NCBI RefSeq assembly: GCF_021028995.1
Contig: NZ_JAJJZG010000022.1
Location: 1-43,932 of the forward strand
Length of the DNA stretch: 43,932 bases
DNA from: Halobacterium sp. KA-4
Lineage (GTDB): Archaea > Halobacteriota > Halobacteria > Halobacteriales > Halobacteriaceae
Direction: 5' to 3'
Below are positions 31,389 through 39,131 of this stretch, piece by piece (the stretch's first letter is position 1; each line of letters opens with the position of its first letter). The notes below the pieces were generated by a model. That model ran no database searches, was not told the DNA's origin, and saw only the letters and a program-made list of their open reading frames with translations. Both the position numbers and the translations under genes were made by a program.

Positions 31389-31994
31389 TTAGGCTGGCGA
31401 ATCCGTGTCCTCGATGACGGCGTCGAATAGCGTACGAAGTGTGGAGATTGTCTGGTTGTCGTGGGCCTCGGGATCGAGATGGAAGTGTGCAACTGCGCCC
31501 GCTGATTGAAGCCGGCCAGTGAGAACGTGGAGGAATCGGAATGCTTCTTGCACGTCAACGTACTGGAGCAGCTCTGTCAGGGAATCGAAGCAGACAACGA
31601 AGTTGTTTGGGCTACTGTTTTTGCTTTCGGCTTCCCATCGGCCAAGGCACTCGCTGATGGCGATTCCGAGTTCCGCCAAATTGTGTGGGTCGCTGACTGT
31701 CTCAATAGGGATTCCGCCATTCACCGTCGGCGCTCCGTCTGTCGTCGCTGGTGATGCCGACCGTGTGAAGTCCCCGACGCGGATGACGTTCAGTTGGGCC
31801 AGGCGTTCGCCTGTGTTCTGCTCCCAGGCTTGTAACCAGTTCGTCGGTCGATCGTGGTTCGTGTAGGTGACGAGAAGCGCTACCGTGTCCGTCGGCTCAG
31901 AGACGGTGAGAGAGTTGATACAGGCGTCACCCCCAGTGGAAACCGGGGAAGAGAGAATGAGACTACAGTCTGTTTTATCGTTCGGCCTCCCCAT
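31389..31994 (-). CDS. RecA/KaiC-like haloarchaeal protein (DUF7504-type)
   Basis: 201 residues. The layout is that of the haloarchaeal family I remember as DUF7504: SLILSSPVSTGGDACINSLT (a degenerate P-loop without GKT), VALLVTYTNHDRPTNWLQAW, VIRVGDFTRSA, a central acidic helix, NNFVVCFDSLTELLQYVD (Walker B-like strand ending in D-S-L), FRFLHVLTGRLQSAGAVAHF and HLDPEAHDNQTISTLRTLFD. This is a RecA fold like KaiC/DUF835 proteins but with lost ATP-binding residues, so probably a signalling or scaffold protein. It stands alone between tnpB and the AbrB-like gene. Confidence 0.7.
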   Translation of the reverse strand: MGRPNDKTDCSLILSSPVSTGGDACINSLTVSEPTDTVALLVTYTNHDRPTNWLQAWEQNTGERLAQLNVIRVGDFTRSASPATTDGAPTVNGGIPIETVSDPHNLAELGIAISECLGRWEAESKNSSPNNFVVCFDSLTELLQYVDVQEAFRFLHVLTGRLQSAGAVAHFHLDPEAHDNQTISTLRTLFDAVIEDTDSPA

Positions 31995-32115
31995 ACTCCT
32001 ATGTCATATTCTACCGCCTTAATGATGCTGTATCAGTAATCTAACTAACTTCTTATGTACATACTACGTAAAATGTCTGAAAACTGGTATCTGTACATCG
32101 TCAGCAAGCTCGTAC

Positions 32116-32298
32116 ATGGCGAAGAAGACGGTCAAGGTTCGAGGACGAGAAGGCACTGCGACGATGGACATCTCTATTCCTGCTCGCATCACCCGTGAAC
32201 ACGACGTTGAACGCGGAGACGTATTCACGATCGAAGCTGATACCGACGATGAAGGCCGCTTGGTTCTCCAATACACGAGAGTGTACGACGGTGAATAA
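32116..32298 (+). CDS. SpoVT/AbrB-like DNA-binding protein (60 aa)
   Basis: 60 residues: MAKKTVKVRGREGTATMDIS, IPARITREHDVERGDVFTIE, ADTDDEGRLVLQYTRVYDGE. The I-P-A-R-I ... GD-x-F ... L-V-L-Q-Y pattern is the swapped-hairpin AbrB fold (dimeric DNA-binding or antitoxin-like). ATG 32116 is right at the beginning of the domain. No toxin partner lies next to it; the following gene is a membrane protein 156 nt on. Target unknown. Confidence 0.8.
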   Translation: MAKKTVKVRGREGTATMDISIPARITREHDVERGDVFTIEADTDDEGRLVLQYTRVYDGE

Positions 32299-32454
32299 TT
32301 ACTGCGCTGACGCCGCGTTCTTCGTCGGCGCAGCAATCGCCCTCGCGTAGGACGGGTAAAACTGACCCTCACGGCCTATTCGAATGCCTGGATTCTCAAC
32401 ACAGACTTCAAGAAAGGGAAAGATTTCCAAGCGTGCCGATCGAACCTTGACGGA

Positions 32455-32826
32455 ATGGCCGTTGACAAGTCGCTCCCACTTGCGGTCGTGTTCGGACTCC
32501 TCGTCGGCGGTCTTGTGTACCAGTTCTTTCTCCCAGACTGGTATCCCGCACTTGTAATCGCCGCTATCTACGTTGGTGCAGCGTATTTCTATCTCGCCTA
32601 CGATCTCTCCCTCTTCGGCGCACAGATTAAGTTCGCCGACCGCTCCGACAAAATCGGCTACGCCGTTGGGGTGTTCGGACTGAGTGTAAGTCCTCTTGCA
32701 CTTGGTGAATACGCTGCGCTACAGGCTTCAGCAGTCGCTGGAATTATCGTGTGGGTCGTTGGGATACTCACCTTTCTCCTCTTAGCGACAAAGGCTGCCC
32801 ACAGAGAACAACCCGAGCCTCAATAG
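32455..32826 (+). CDS. Four-helix membrane protein of unknown function
   Basis: 123 residues: helices LPLAVVFGLLVGGLVYQFF, LVIAAIYVGAAYFYLAY, IGYAVGVFGLSVSPLALGEY and VAGIIVWVVGILTFLLLAT, with a short acidic N-terminus and a tail AAHREQPEPQ. ATG 32455. It stands between the AbrB-like gene and the lipoprotein operon with its own gaps on both sides. No family recognised. Confidence 0.7.
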   Translation: MAVDKSLPLAVVFGLLVGGLVYQFFLPDWYPALVIAAIYVGAAYFYLAYDLSLFGAQIKFADRSDKIGYAVGVFGLSVSPLALGEYAALQASAVAGIIVWVVGILTFLLLATKAAHREQPEPQ

Positions 32827-32983
32827 TAGTAATCATCCGACACCTGTTACTTCTCTGCTGGAGAAACCAAATTGGCCAGTACGGCTCAACACATGTGCTC
32901 AACCACTATTCGAGAATTCGCTATGGCTTGGGCTTCATCGGATATGTTTTGTGCCCCCTCGAAAGATGAAGATATGGAGAGTA

Positions 32984-33634
32984 ATGAATACTACACAAAT
33001 GCGAGTGGCGGTAACAGCCGCCCTCGTTGCCCTCACGCTGACTGCAGGCTGTATCGGCGGGCTATCTACTGATAGCTCCGTCAACGCCGCTGCAGTCGGA
33101 GACGCGGTTGAACAGCGACATGCCGCCCTTGACGGCTACGACGCGACGGTCTCCCGTACGGTCGAGGTTGGCGACGCCACTATGGAGACTCGCGCAATCG
33201 TCACCGTCCATGGCGATCAACGAGAGGTTATGTATACGGCTGGACCGAATGCTGGTGAAACAGTTACTAGCGCAGCCGATAGTGGCCCGGTCTTCACCAC
33301 GGGACCAAGCAATACTGGCGCGGTTGCGCCGGCTAGTTATGGGGCACTTGCGGAAACGCTTGTCCGAACTAGTAACGTCTCCGTTGATCGGGTAACTAGC
33401 TATGGCGGCCACCAGACCGCTGTCGTTGAACTCACGCCGGCGGCGGACGCAACGGCGACAGGGACGGCGAACGTGACACGTACCGTCTGGGTGGATCTCA
33501 ACCGCGAGATTCCCCTGAAGGTCGTCACGTCCTGGACGACGGCTGACGGGCAGCCGGCGACCGTTACCGTCTCCTACGACGACGTCGATCTCCACGAAGA
33601 TAATGCATCGAATACTGCTGAGGTGGCGATGTGA
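32984..33634 (+). CDS. Secreted lipoprotein, first gene of a protease operon
   Basis: 216 residues from ATG 32984 (MNTTQMRVAV); an upstream ATG at 32951 is possible. The signal segment AVTAALVALTLTAGC ends in a lipobox (L-T-A-G-C), so it is lipid-anchored outside the membrane. The mature part has a LolA-like/DUF-type beta pattern: AVEQRHAALDGYDATVSRTV, ETRAIVTVHGDQREVMYTAG, RTVWVDLNREIPLKVVTSWT, ATVTVSYDDVDL. This resembles haloarchaeal outer lipoproteins of the LolA/RseB-like fold that bind hydrophobic groups. Its stop overlaps the GTG of the next gene by 3 nt, so translation is coupled to the S49 protease. Confidence 0.7.
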   Translation: MNTTQMRVAVTAALVALTLTAGCIGGLSTDSSVNAAAVGDAVEQRHAALDGYDATVSRTVEVGDATMETRAIVTVHGDQREVMYTAGPNAGETVTSAADSGPVFTTGPSNTGAVAPASYGALAETLVRTSNVSVDRVTSYGGHQTAVVELTPAADATATGTANVTRTVWVDLNREIPLKVVTSWTTADGQPATVTVSYDDVDLHEDNASNTAEVAM

Positions 33635-34542
33635 CGGCCCTTGATGGCTCTACTCGCCAACTCACGCTCGTTCTCATCGTTGTTGGTCTCCTCGTCGGCG
33701 TTGCGGTCGCACCACAGGCATGGGATCGTGCGACCGAGCCCGACGGCACGGTCGCCGTGGTGGAACTCCACGGCTCGATTACGGGTGACTCTGCGACCGC
33801 AGTTATCGACGACCTCCGGGACGCCCGGCAGAACGACTCCATTCAGGCGGTTGTTCTTGACGTGAACAGTCCTGGTGGGACGGCGTCGGCGAGCGAGCAG
33901 CTCTATCTCGCGGTGAAGCGCACCGCGGGTGAGATGCCTGTCGTTGCGAGCGTCACCGGCACTGCGGCCTCCGGGTCGTACTACGCTGCCGCGCCCGCTG
34001 ACGATATCTACGTCACGCCCGCGTCCGTCGTTGGGAGCATCGGCGTGCGCGCCACCCTGCCCTCGGCAAGCATTCCTGAGGGGCAAGTCGTCACTGGTCC
34101 GGACAAAGTCGGTGGGTCGACGCCTGATGAAGTCCGTCAGCGCGTGGAGACGCTACGGCGCGCGTTCGTCGGTTCCGTCTTCGCTGAGCGCGGCGACCGC
34201 ATCGAACTCACACGCGAGGAGGTCTCGCACGCGAAGGTGTACGCAGGTGCGAGCGGTGTGGAGAATGGTCTCGCGGACGAAATCGGCGGTGTCGACACGG
34301 CCATCGGGGCCGCTGCTGACGACGCTGGCCTTAGCAACTACGACGTGGTACGCATGGAAGCGCCCCAGCCGTCGGTGCTCGCCCAGCTTGGCCTCTCCGC
34401 AGACACCACTGGCGACGCAACGACCGAGCAGACCTTCGAGTACCGCGGCGTCGACACCGTTCAATATCTCATGCTGCATGGAACCATTACAACCGACACA
34501 GCTCGTAACGCAACGGAGGTGACCGCGAATGCAACCGCGTAA
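33631..34542 (+). CDS. sppA: S49 family serine protease (SppA-like), GTG start
   Basis: 303 residues from the GTG at 33631, which overlaps the lipoprotein stop. An N-terminal anchor helix (LTLVLIVVGLLVGVAVAPQA), then the SppA fold: VAVVELHGSITG, AVVLDVNSPGGTASASEQLY, VVASVTGTAASGSYYAAAPA with the probable nucleophile S114, VVGSIGVRA, and K159 in GPDKVGGSTPDEVRQ as the probable general base of the Ser/Lys dyad. The spacing fits archaeal SppA. A C-terminal extension of about 80 residues is unlike the family core. SppA digests leftover signal peptides or membrane fragments. Middle gene of a three-gene operon; overlaps the next gene by 14 nt. Confidence 0.85.
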   Translation: MTALDGSTRQLTLVLIVVGLLVGVAVAPQAWDRATEPDGTVAVVELHGSITGDSATAVIDDLRDARQNDSIQAVVLDVNSPGGTASASEQLYLAVKRTAGEMPVVASVTGTAASGSYYAAAPADDIYVTPASVVGSIGVRATLPSASIPEGQVVTGPDKVGGSTPDEVRQRVETLRRAFVGSVFAERGDRIELTREEVSHAKVYAGASGVENGLADEIGGVDTAIGAAADDAGLSNYDVVRMEAPQPSVLAQLGLSADTTGDATTEQTFEYRGVDTVQYLMLHGTITTDTARNATEVTANATA

Positions 34543-35536
34543 GGTTGCACGCGCCATCGGCGTCATCGCCGTCGTCGCTGCGGTCGTCGTCGCAGCAGCC
34601 TACGCCGGCGGCCTCATACTAGGGGCGCCGACGCAGGCCGCCGCACCGGACGCACCCGCCTACGACACAAATGAACTTGTTGCTGAACCCATCGAAGACG
34701 ATGGGAGCATCACCGCACCCGCTGACGGCGACTCGAAGACAGTCGTAATTGATATGAGCCACGGCAACGGCGTCAGCGAGAATGCTCTCCAGCCGCTCGT
34801 GGATGCGCTCGTTGCCGCCGACCACGAGGTTCGAATGTATGCCGGCGGGTCGATGAGCATCGGCGCCGAACCCGGCGCGGCATTCAACGAAACGTTGCGG
34901 AGCGCCGACGCGCTCGTCGTCGCCAGCCCTGCGACAACGTACTCGTCGAACGAGGTCGCGGGCGTTGAAGCGTTCGCTGACGCCGGCGGCCGCGTCCTGC
35001 TGGCTGCCGAACCACCGACAACCACGAGCACGACGTCGACTGTCTCGATTCCCGGCCTGACGTCCAGCGGGACGGTGACGGCTGCGGGGCAGCCGACGAA
35101 CCTTGCAGCGACGTTCGGCATCTCGTTCGGGAACGGCTACCTCTACGACATGGCCGAGAACGCGAACAACTTCCAGTCCGTCTACGCGGGCGGTGACGAC
35201 GGCGTTGCCAACGGCGTGGAGAATGCAGTCCTCACCGACGCGACGCCCGTGACAACCAGTGGGGACGCTTCGTCGGTGCTCACCGCCAGCGACGTGTCGC
35301 TGTCGTCGACGCGCGACGAGGCGTCGTACACCGTCGCCGCACGCAACGGGGACGTGCTCGCCGTCGGAGACACCGACTTCCTGACGTCCAGCGCCACTGA
35401 AGGCGACAACGACGTGCTGTTGAGTAACGTTGCGGCGTTCCTCGTCACCGGCGACAAGCAACCCGGGATCCCCGCTAGCAGTCAATCCGGCGGGCAATCG
35501 TCCGGTACAGGCACGACACCCGTGATGGCTACCTGA
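34529..35536 (+). CDS. DUF4350-type membrane-anchored protein
   Basis: 335 residues. N-terminal anchor IGVIAVVAAVVVAAAYAGGL. The first half fits DUF4350: KTVVIDMSHGNGVSENALQP, LVDALVAADHEVRMYAG, ADALVVASPATTYSSNEVAG, FADAGGRVLLAAEPPTT, a Rossmann-like glutamine-amidotransferase-related fold without visible catalytic cysteine. Later NGDVLAVGDTDFLTSSATEG, NDVLLSNVAAFLVTG continues this pattern. The tail is Ser/Gly-rich (QSGGQSSGTGTTP). Third gene of the operon, overlapping the SppA gene by 14 nt, so the three products probably act together at the outer membrane face. Role unknown. Confidence 0.75.
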   Translation: MQPRKVARAIGVIAVVAAVVVAAAYAGGLILGAPTQAAAPDAPAYDTNELVAEPIEDDGSITAPADGDSKTVVIDMSHGNGVSENALQPLVDALVAADHEVRMYAGGSMSIGAEPGAAFNETLRSADALVVASPATTYSSNEVAGVEAFADAGGRVLLAAEPPTTTSTTSTVSIPGLTSSGTVTAAGQPTNLAATFGISFGNGYLYDMAENANNFQSVYAGGDDGVANGVENAVLTDATPVTTSGDASSVLTASDVSLSSTRDEASYTVAARNGDVLAVGDTDFLTSSATEGDNDVLLSNVAAFLVTGDKQPGIPASSQSGGQSSGTGTTPVMAT

Positions 35537-35817
35537 TCGGGGAGACAGCTCTGCATCGAGCATCTGGCACGTTGTTCATCTCGATTGGTACTCATCCGCA
35601 CCGATAGGGATTTGCGGAGCATACACTCTTTGCCCTCGGGGCAAGCTTCGTGCCAGTCGGCCTGCTCCGCCGGTAGATACCCCGAAAACTTGTTCGGTGG
35701 ATAGACGCTCTGAAACGCCCATGATAAGCATATACATATCGCAAACGGGGGTGGAGACAGTTGTTCAGTACCGTTCGCAAGGGGGGTTATCTCACCGCGC
35801 CGGAACGTTCATACAGG

Positions 35818-35863
35818 GCTTAACCAACATTCACTCCGAGAAACTCTCCGCTGTTGGTTAAGC
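35818..35863. repeat. 12-bp perfect inverted repeat, 22-nt spacer
   Basis: GCTTAACCAACA (35818-35829) and TGTTGGTTAAGC (35852-35863) are exact complements. It is too far from the DUF4350 stop (about 280 nt) to be an obvious terminator. It could be a solo pair of IS ends, a regulator site or a structured RNA. Confidence 0.6.
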
Positions 35864-36053
35864 AGAGGCGAGTCGTTGATTCCGTACGGATACTTCGACA
35901 CGCCCAAAACCCTGATTATGGGCGGTAAAGGCGATTCAATTTGTTCTGTTCCGTCTACGCTTGCGCTTCTACCGAGGGTGATTCTGTGTTAACGTGATAC
36001 TGATCGCAGAGGATTAGCCTTCGTATGGCTGTGGGTCGTGTGTTGTAGACCAC

Positions 36054-36158
36054 ATGGGCGTGTCAAACTTAGCAGTGGTTGCTAGCGCAATTTCTTTATT
36101 CAGAGAGGTGCGTGAAACTGGAATAGTCGAATCGGTAAGCAAGTCTGCGATTTTGTAA
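36054..36158 (+). CDS. Possible 34-aa ORF
   Basis: MGVSNLAVVASAISLFREVR then ETGIVESVSKSAIL: helical, amphipathic, ATG start, stop TAA 36156-36158. It resembles the N-terminus of a larger protein cut short. No promoter is obvious and no family is recognised; kept as a weak candidate. Confidence 0.25.
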   Translation: MGVSNLAVVASAISLFREVRETGIVESVSKSAIL

Positions 36159-36216
36159 GTTATATTTGAGGTTGGTGTTAACCGAACTAGAATGTGGATT
36201 TAGAACAGGGTTGGTG

Positions 36217-36597
36217 TTACTGCATCCGAACGTAGTATTCGACAGCGGCTATCACCCCGATAACAGCGAGGAAGAACGGCCACACGGCGACATAGAAGCT
36301 GGTGAAGTCCTCCATCGAGCCTCCCGGGAGTCTGTCTGCGAAACAGTACCCGGAGAGCAGGATCGTCAGTAGGGGAGCGGTGAGTAGATTGTACTCGAAA
36401 TAGAGATAGAACGGGACAGCTCCGAGGAGGAAGGTCCCAGTAATCCAGAATGCCCACGCTCCAACCTGGGTGGCGAGAGTGGTTTGAGGACCAGGACCAC
36501 TTGCACCTAAAACAAAGAATGCCCACGAGTGGAGGAGTGCAGTGTTCAACACTCCAGCGGCGATTGTGAGGGCGAGACGATTGTTTGAGGAGGGCAT
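36217..36597 (-). CDS. Four-helix membrane protein of unknown function
   Basis: 126 residues. Helices: LTIAAGVLNTALLHSWAFFV, VGAWAFWITGTFLLGAVPFY, LLTAPLLTILLSGYCFA and FYVAVWPFFLAVIGVIAAVE. The N-terminus MPSSNNRLA is short and polar, the tail is YYVRMQ. ATG at 36597. It follows, on the same strand, the 36775 gene and repeat R5, which lies between them. No family recognised. Confidence 0.7.
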   Translation of the reverse strand: MPSSNNRLALTIAAGVLNTALLHSWAFFVLGASGPGPQTTLATQVGAWAFWITGTFLLGAVPFYLYFEYNLLTAPLLTILLSGYCFADRLPGGSMEDFTSFYVAVWPFFLAVIGVIAAVEYYVRMQ

Positions 36598-36672
36598 TAT
36601 TTATTGACAATTATCTATCGGCATAAATGCACCTAATTTTGCCATCGTGAGCATTCCAATTCGAATTATTGT

Positions 36673-36743
36673 ACTGAGCGAAAGCACTCCCTAAATCAAG
36701 GCGAGTTCTTACCAGCTGATTTGACGCGGCACAGCCGCTCAGT
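36673..36743 (-). repeat. Dispersed repeat copy R5 (71 nt, perfect ends)
   Basis: On the minus strand it begins ACTGAGCGGCTGTG, contains CAGCTGGTAAGAACTCGCCT and ends TTTCGCTCAGT. The ends ACTGAGCG and CGCTCAGT pair perfectly over 8 bases. It starts 31 nt after the stop of the minus-strand gene at 36775, the same gene-then-repeat order as in the array at 25-27 kb. Confidence 0.85.
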
Positions 36744-36774
36744 CGATGAGTATAATGAACAGTCCCTCCAAGAG

Positions 36775-37197
36775 TCAGGGAGCCGAACCAAGCAGTATGA
36801 ATGCCGTGGTGGCTACAGTCGTAAATACAAGTGCCACGACGAAAGCTGGTAGTTCGATTTGAGTTTGGATGATTTCCGCTCTCCGGAGAAGTGGCAGTAG
36901 TAGGATCGCAATTGCAGCCTCAAGAAGCACGGCCCCACCTGCGGCAGGGAGGATTGCTGTAGGAATCCCAGCAGCTGCATGAAGATACGCAAGTCCCAGT
37001 AATAGGACTCCGAAAATCAGTCCGCCAATCCCTAATAATCCTATTCCAAGCGTTCTTCCGACGGAGTTTCCTATATTTCGGGAACCGGAAGCAACTGTCA
37101 CAGAAGGAATACTGTAGTGTTCGATAAAATAGGTACCGTTGAGATAATACTCTGTACTGAGCGATTCGTGAGTCCCTGTACGTAGCGGCGGTTTCAT
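36775..37197 (-). CDS. Membrane protein with three to four helices
   Basis: 140 residues from ATG 37197 (MKPPLRTGTHESLSTEYYLN); the ATG at 37230 would add eleven. After a polar N-terminus of about 40 residues come LGIGLLGIGGLIFGVLLLGL, TAILPAAGGAVLLEAAIAIL and LPAFVVALVFTTVATTAFIL, ending LGSAP. The N-terminal part (YYLNGTYFIEHYSIPSVTVA) is probably outside or folded on the membrane. Repeat R5 follows the stop. No family recognised. Confidence 0.65.
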   Translation of the reverse strand: MKPPLRTGTHESLSTEYYLNGTYFIEHYSIPSVTVASGSRNIGNSVGRTLGIGLLGIGGLIFGVLLLGLAYLHAAAGIPTAILPAAGGAVLLEAAIAILLLPLLRRAEIIQTQIELPAFVVALVFTTVATTAFILLGSAP

Positions 37198-37307
37198 TCC
37201 CGGCCCCAAATAAAGAAACCGTACTGGCAACTACTGTTAATTCTACACAGAACCTTCGAAAGGAATTAGAAATCTTCGAGTGACGAGTGCGCTCGCGGAA
37301 TCCGGAG

Positions 37308-37475
37308 TTACAGGTCGCGGGGCTGGACCGTCTTCCGGTCGTTGGCCTCAGCACGCTCTGCGGCGTCATTGAGCAGTTCAGCGACTTCCTCGTTGAGGGC
37401 GTCGTAGAAGTCCGCCGAGACGTTGTGCTCCGAGAGTTCGTCCTTCACGGCTGCTTTGACGATGAGGTCAGACAT
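37308..37475 (-). CDS. DUF1931 histone-fold protein (55 aa)
   Basis: MSDLIVKAAVKDELSEHNVS, ADFYDALNEEVAELLNDAAE, RAEANDRKTVQPRDL. The long central helix flanked by two shorter ones and the final T-V-x-P-R-D-L are the hallmarks of a single histone fold of the haloarchaeal DUF1931 type (related to archaeal histones and CBF/NF-Y). ATG 37475 and stop 37308-37310. A strong TATATAAAGG box at the leaderless distance upstream supports it. Such proteins bind DNA or form histone-like dimers; it lies among transcription genes (PadR remnant, TBP). Confidence 0.85.
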   Translation of the reverse strand: MSDLIVKAAVKDELSEHNVSADFYDALNEEVAELLNDAAERAEANDRKTVQPRDL

Positions 37476-37497
37476 TCCATCATCAAATTCTCTTGTC

Positions 37498-37511
37498 CAC
37501 TATATAAAGGT
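37498..37511 (-). promoter_or_regulatory. TATA box for the DUF1931 gene
   Basis: On the minus strand CCTTTATATAGTGG, one of the strongest TATA boxes in the window, ends 23 nt before the ATG at 37475. The spacing indicates a leaderless mRNA. Confidence 0.7.
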
Positions 37512-37608
37512 TAGAAGTTTCTCACCGCGGATTTCGGCCATAGGACTGCAAGACCCACTAGGATATCAGAGGGGACTTATTCAACCCCATAGAAGTGGAT
37601 ACAGACGG

Positions 37609-37889
37609 ATGCACGATCTAACTGGATCCAGCGGGACCTCTTGTACGTGATCGCTGGGCTTGAGGAACCACACGGGCTCGCAGTTAAGGCCGAACTCGAG
37701 GACTACTACGAACAAGATATCAATCACGGCCGGCTCTATCCAAACCTCGACGACCTCGTCGACAAAGGCCTCCTCGAGAAGGGCGAACTCGACAAGCGCA
37801 CAAACTCCTATACGCTCACCCAGCATGGAGAACGAGAAATTGCTGCTCGCCGCGAGTGGGAAACCCAGTACGTCGACCTCAGCGAGTAA
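37609..37889 (+). pseudogene. PadR-family regulator, frameshifted paralogue
   Basis: ATG 37609 reads MHDLTG, then the frame is lost; dropping in one base after about 37627 (GGATC to GGATTC) restores FQRDLLYVIAGLEEPHGLAV and the full PadR domain to the stop at 37889: GRLYPNLDDLVDKGLLEKGE, DKRTNSYTLTQHGEREIAAR. It is closely similar to the intact PadR at 20304-20585. If translated from the internal ATG (37641) the protein would lack the first helix. Either a one-base deletion killed it or the deletion is a sequencing error. Confidence 0.85.
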
Positions 37890-37982
37890 CATCCCTGTTT
37901 TCAGCGATCAGGGACGGGTAGATGTCACCCACTCCAGCAACATGGCTCCTTTCGTGTAGTTATCGTTTTAGAGACCATGGGC

Positions 37983-38543
37983 TTACTCAAGCAGGCCGAG
38001 TTCAGTGAGGCGGTCTTTGACGTGTGCCAGCGCGTGCTGGGCGTCCTCAGATTCATTTGCACCAGTAATCACGAGTTTCCCACTACCGAACAAGAGAACG
38101 ACGACATCGGGTTCATCGAGTCGATAAACAAGGCCGGGGAACTGTTCGGGTTCATACTCGATTTGCTCCAATCCCAGCCCGATCGCTATCGCGTTCAAGT
38201 TCAGCGATTGCTTGAGGTTGGCACTGGAGACGATATTCTGCACCTCAATCGGCGGATTACTCGCGACATCGATACCTAACTCGCGGATATCATCGAAAAC
38301 GATCCCGAGAGCTTCGTGAACGTCATCGACGCTTTGCGCGCCGGTACAGACGACTTTCCCCGACCGGAAAATCAGCGTGGCTGACTTTGGCTCTTGGAGG
38401 CGGTAGACGATTCCAGGGAAGTCCTCGGGGTTGTAGTCGGCGCCGGGAAGGTCTGTGGAGAGTTGGTCGAGGGCGAGTTCTTGGCCGATATCACTGGATG
38501 CAACGACGTTCTCGATTTGGATTGTGTCCACCAAAGTGCTCAT
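37983..38543 (-). CDS. tbp: TATA-box-binding protein (TBP)
   Basis: 186 residues with the two direct repeats of TBP: IQIENVVASSDIGQELALDQ, DYNPEDFPGIVYRLQEPKSA, TLIFRSGKVVCTGAQSVDDV, and again VQNIVSSANLKQSLNLNAIA, YEPEQFPGLVYRLDEPDVVV, LLFGSGKLVITGANESEDAQ. The paired phenylalanines (FPGIVYR, FPGLVYR) that kink TATA DNA are present. Haloarchaea often carry several TBP paralogues, some on plasmids, to switch promoter sets. CTTAAA about 27 nt upstream is its own TATA box. Confidence 0.95.
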   Translation of the reverse strand: MSTLVDTIQIENVVASSDIGQELALDQLSTDLPGADYNPEDFPGIVYRLQEPKSATLIFRSGKVVCTGAQSVDDVHEALGIVFDDIRELGIDVASNPPIEVQNIVSSANLKQSLNLNAIAIGLGLEQIEYEPEQFPGLVYRLDEPDVVVLLFGSGKLVITGANESEDAQHALAHVKDRLTELGLLE

Positions 38544-38567
38544 ACAGAGTATTCGTCGGACAACTCA

Positions 38568-38573
38568 CTTAAA
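38568..38573 (-). promoter_or_regulatory. TATA-like box for tbp
   Basis: TTTAAG on the minus strand (CTTAAA at 38568-38573) ends 24 nt before the ATG at 38543, fitting leaderless transcription; TBP may thus control its own gene. Confidence 0.45.
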
Positions 38574-38680
38574 GTACGGCGGGTAGGAATGTGTGGCGCT
38601 GGTGAGACCCTCAACGGCTACTAGATCCGAGCGTAGATTGGTAAGGACAGACGCTGTATCGCTCAATCAGTGGAACGCCG

Positions 38681-38851
38681 TTACGTGACCTCCTCCGTTT
38701 CGAGCCACTCCTTGAGTTCCCAGAAACAATCGGAACACAGACGCCCTTCCAGTGTCTCGACCGAATCCGACGGATGCTCGATTCGGTACCGCTGGTGGCG
38801 TTCCTGGGATGAGCCAAGTTCCGTCCCACACTTATCACAGTACTCAACCAT
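38681..38851 (-). CDS. Zinc-finger microprotein (56 aa)
   Basis: 56 residues from ATG 38851 (MVEYCDKCGTELGSSQ). Two C-x2-C pairs, CDKC and CSDC, separated by a basic/acidic stretch (ERHQRYRIEHPSDSVETLEG), then a helix FWELKEWLETEEV. This is a typical haloarchaeal zinc-ribbon-plus-helix microprotein. The frame is open upstream to 38902 but lacks further motifs. Lies just upstream of tbp on the same strand, with a gap of about 140 nt. Function unknown. Confidence 0.7.
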   Translation of the reverse strand: MVEYCDKCGTELGSSQERHQRYRIEHPSDSVETLEGRLCSDCFWELKEWLETEEVT

Positions 38852-39131
38852 ACCAAGGGGTTGTCGCTGACGAGGGGAATATTTGGGGGCCCATTCGTTC
38901 AAGCCCTCTCAGTAGGGCAACTTCGGGTTGCATATACAAGTCTATTTATCGTTTATCATAGGTGAAAGAATCGGTAAGTACAGGTGAACGAGTTAGTGGT
39001 CCACTCTCAGATTCCAGATTTATTGAGTGAAACTTCGTCTGTTGAAATCGCCCGCTGCTACCAAGATTGAGCGACGATCTGGTACGTTAGGAGTCCGAGA
39101 TATCTTGGTTCTGGGGAGTAGCGGCGTACCG

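Larger units (their letters stand above)
35537..36216. other. Long noncoding stretch with a 12-bp inverted repeat
   Basis: 680 nt with no strong gene. It contains the inverted repeat at 35818-35863 (listed separately) and a weak 34-codon frame at 36054-36158. GC is lower than in the operon upstream. A long gap before a minus-strand gene, consistent with a junction left by past insertions. Confidence 0.4.

Noticed and set aside
34619-35563. 314-codon minus-strand ORF opposite the DUF4350 gene
   Set aside because: Arg/Gly-rich shadow frame; the plus strand has an anchor helix and coupled start in an operon.
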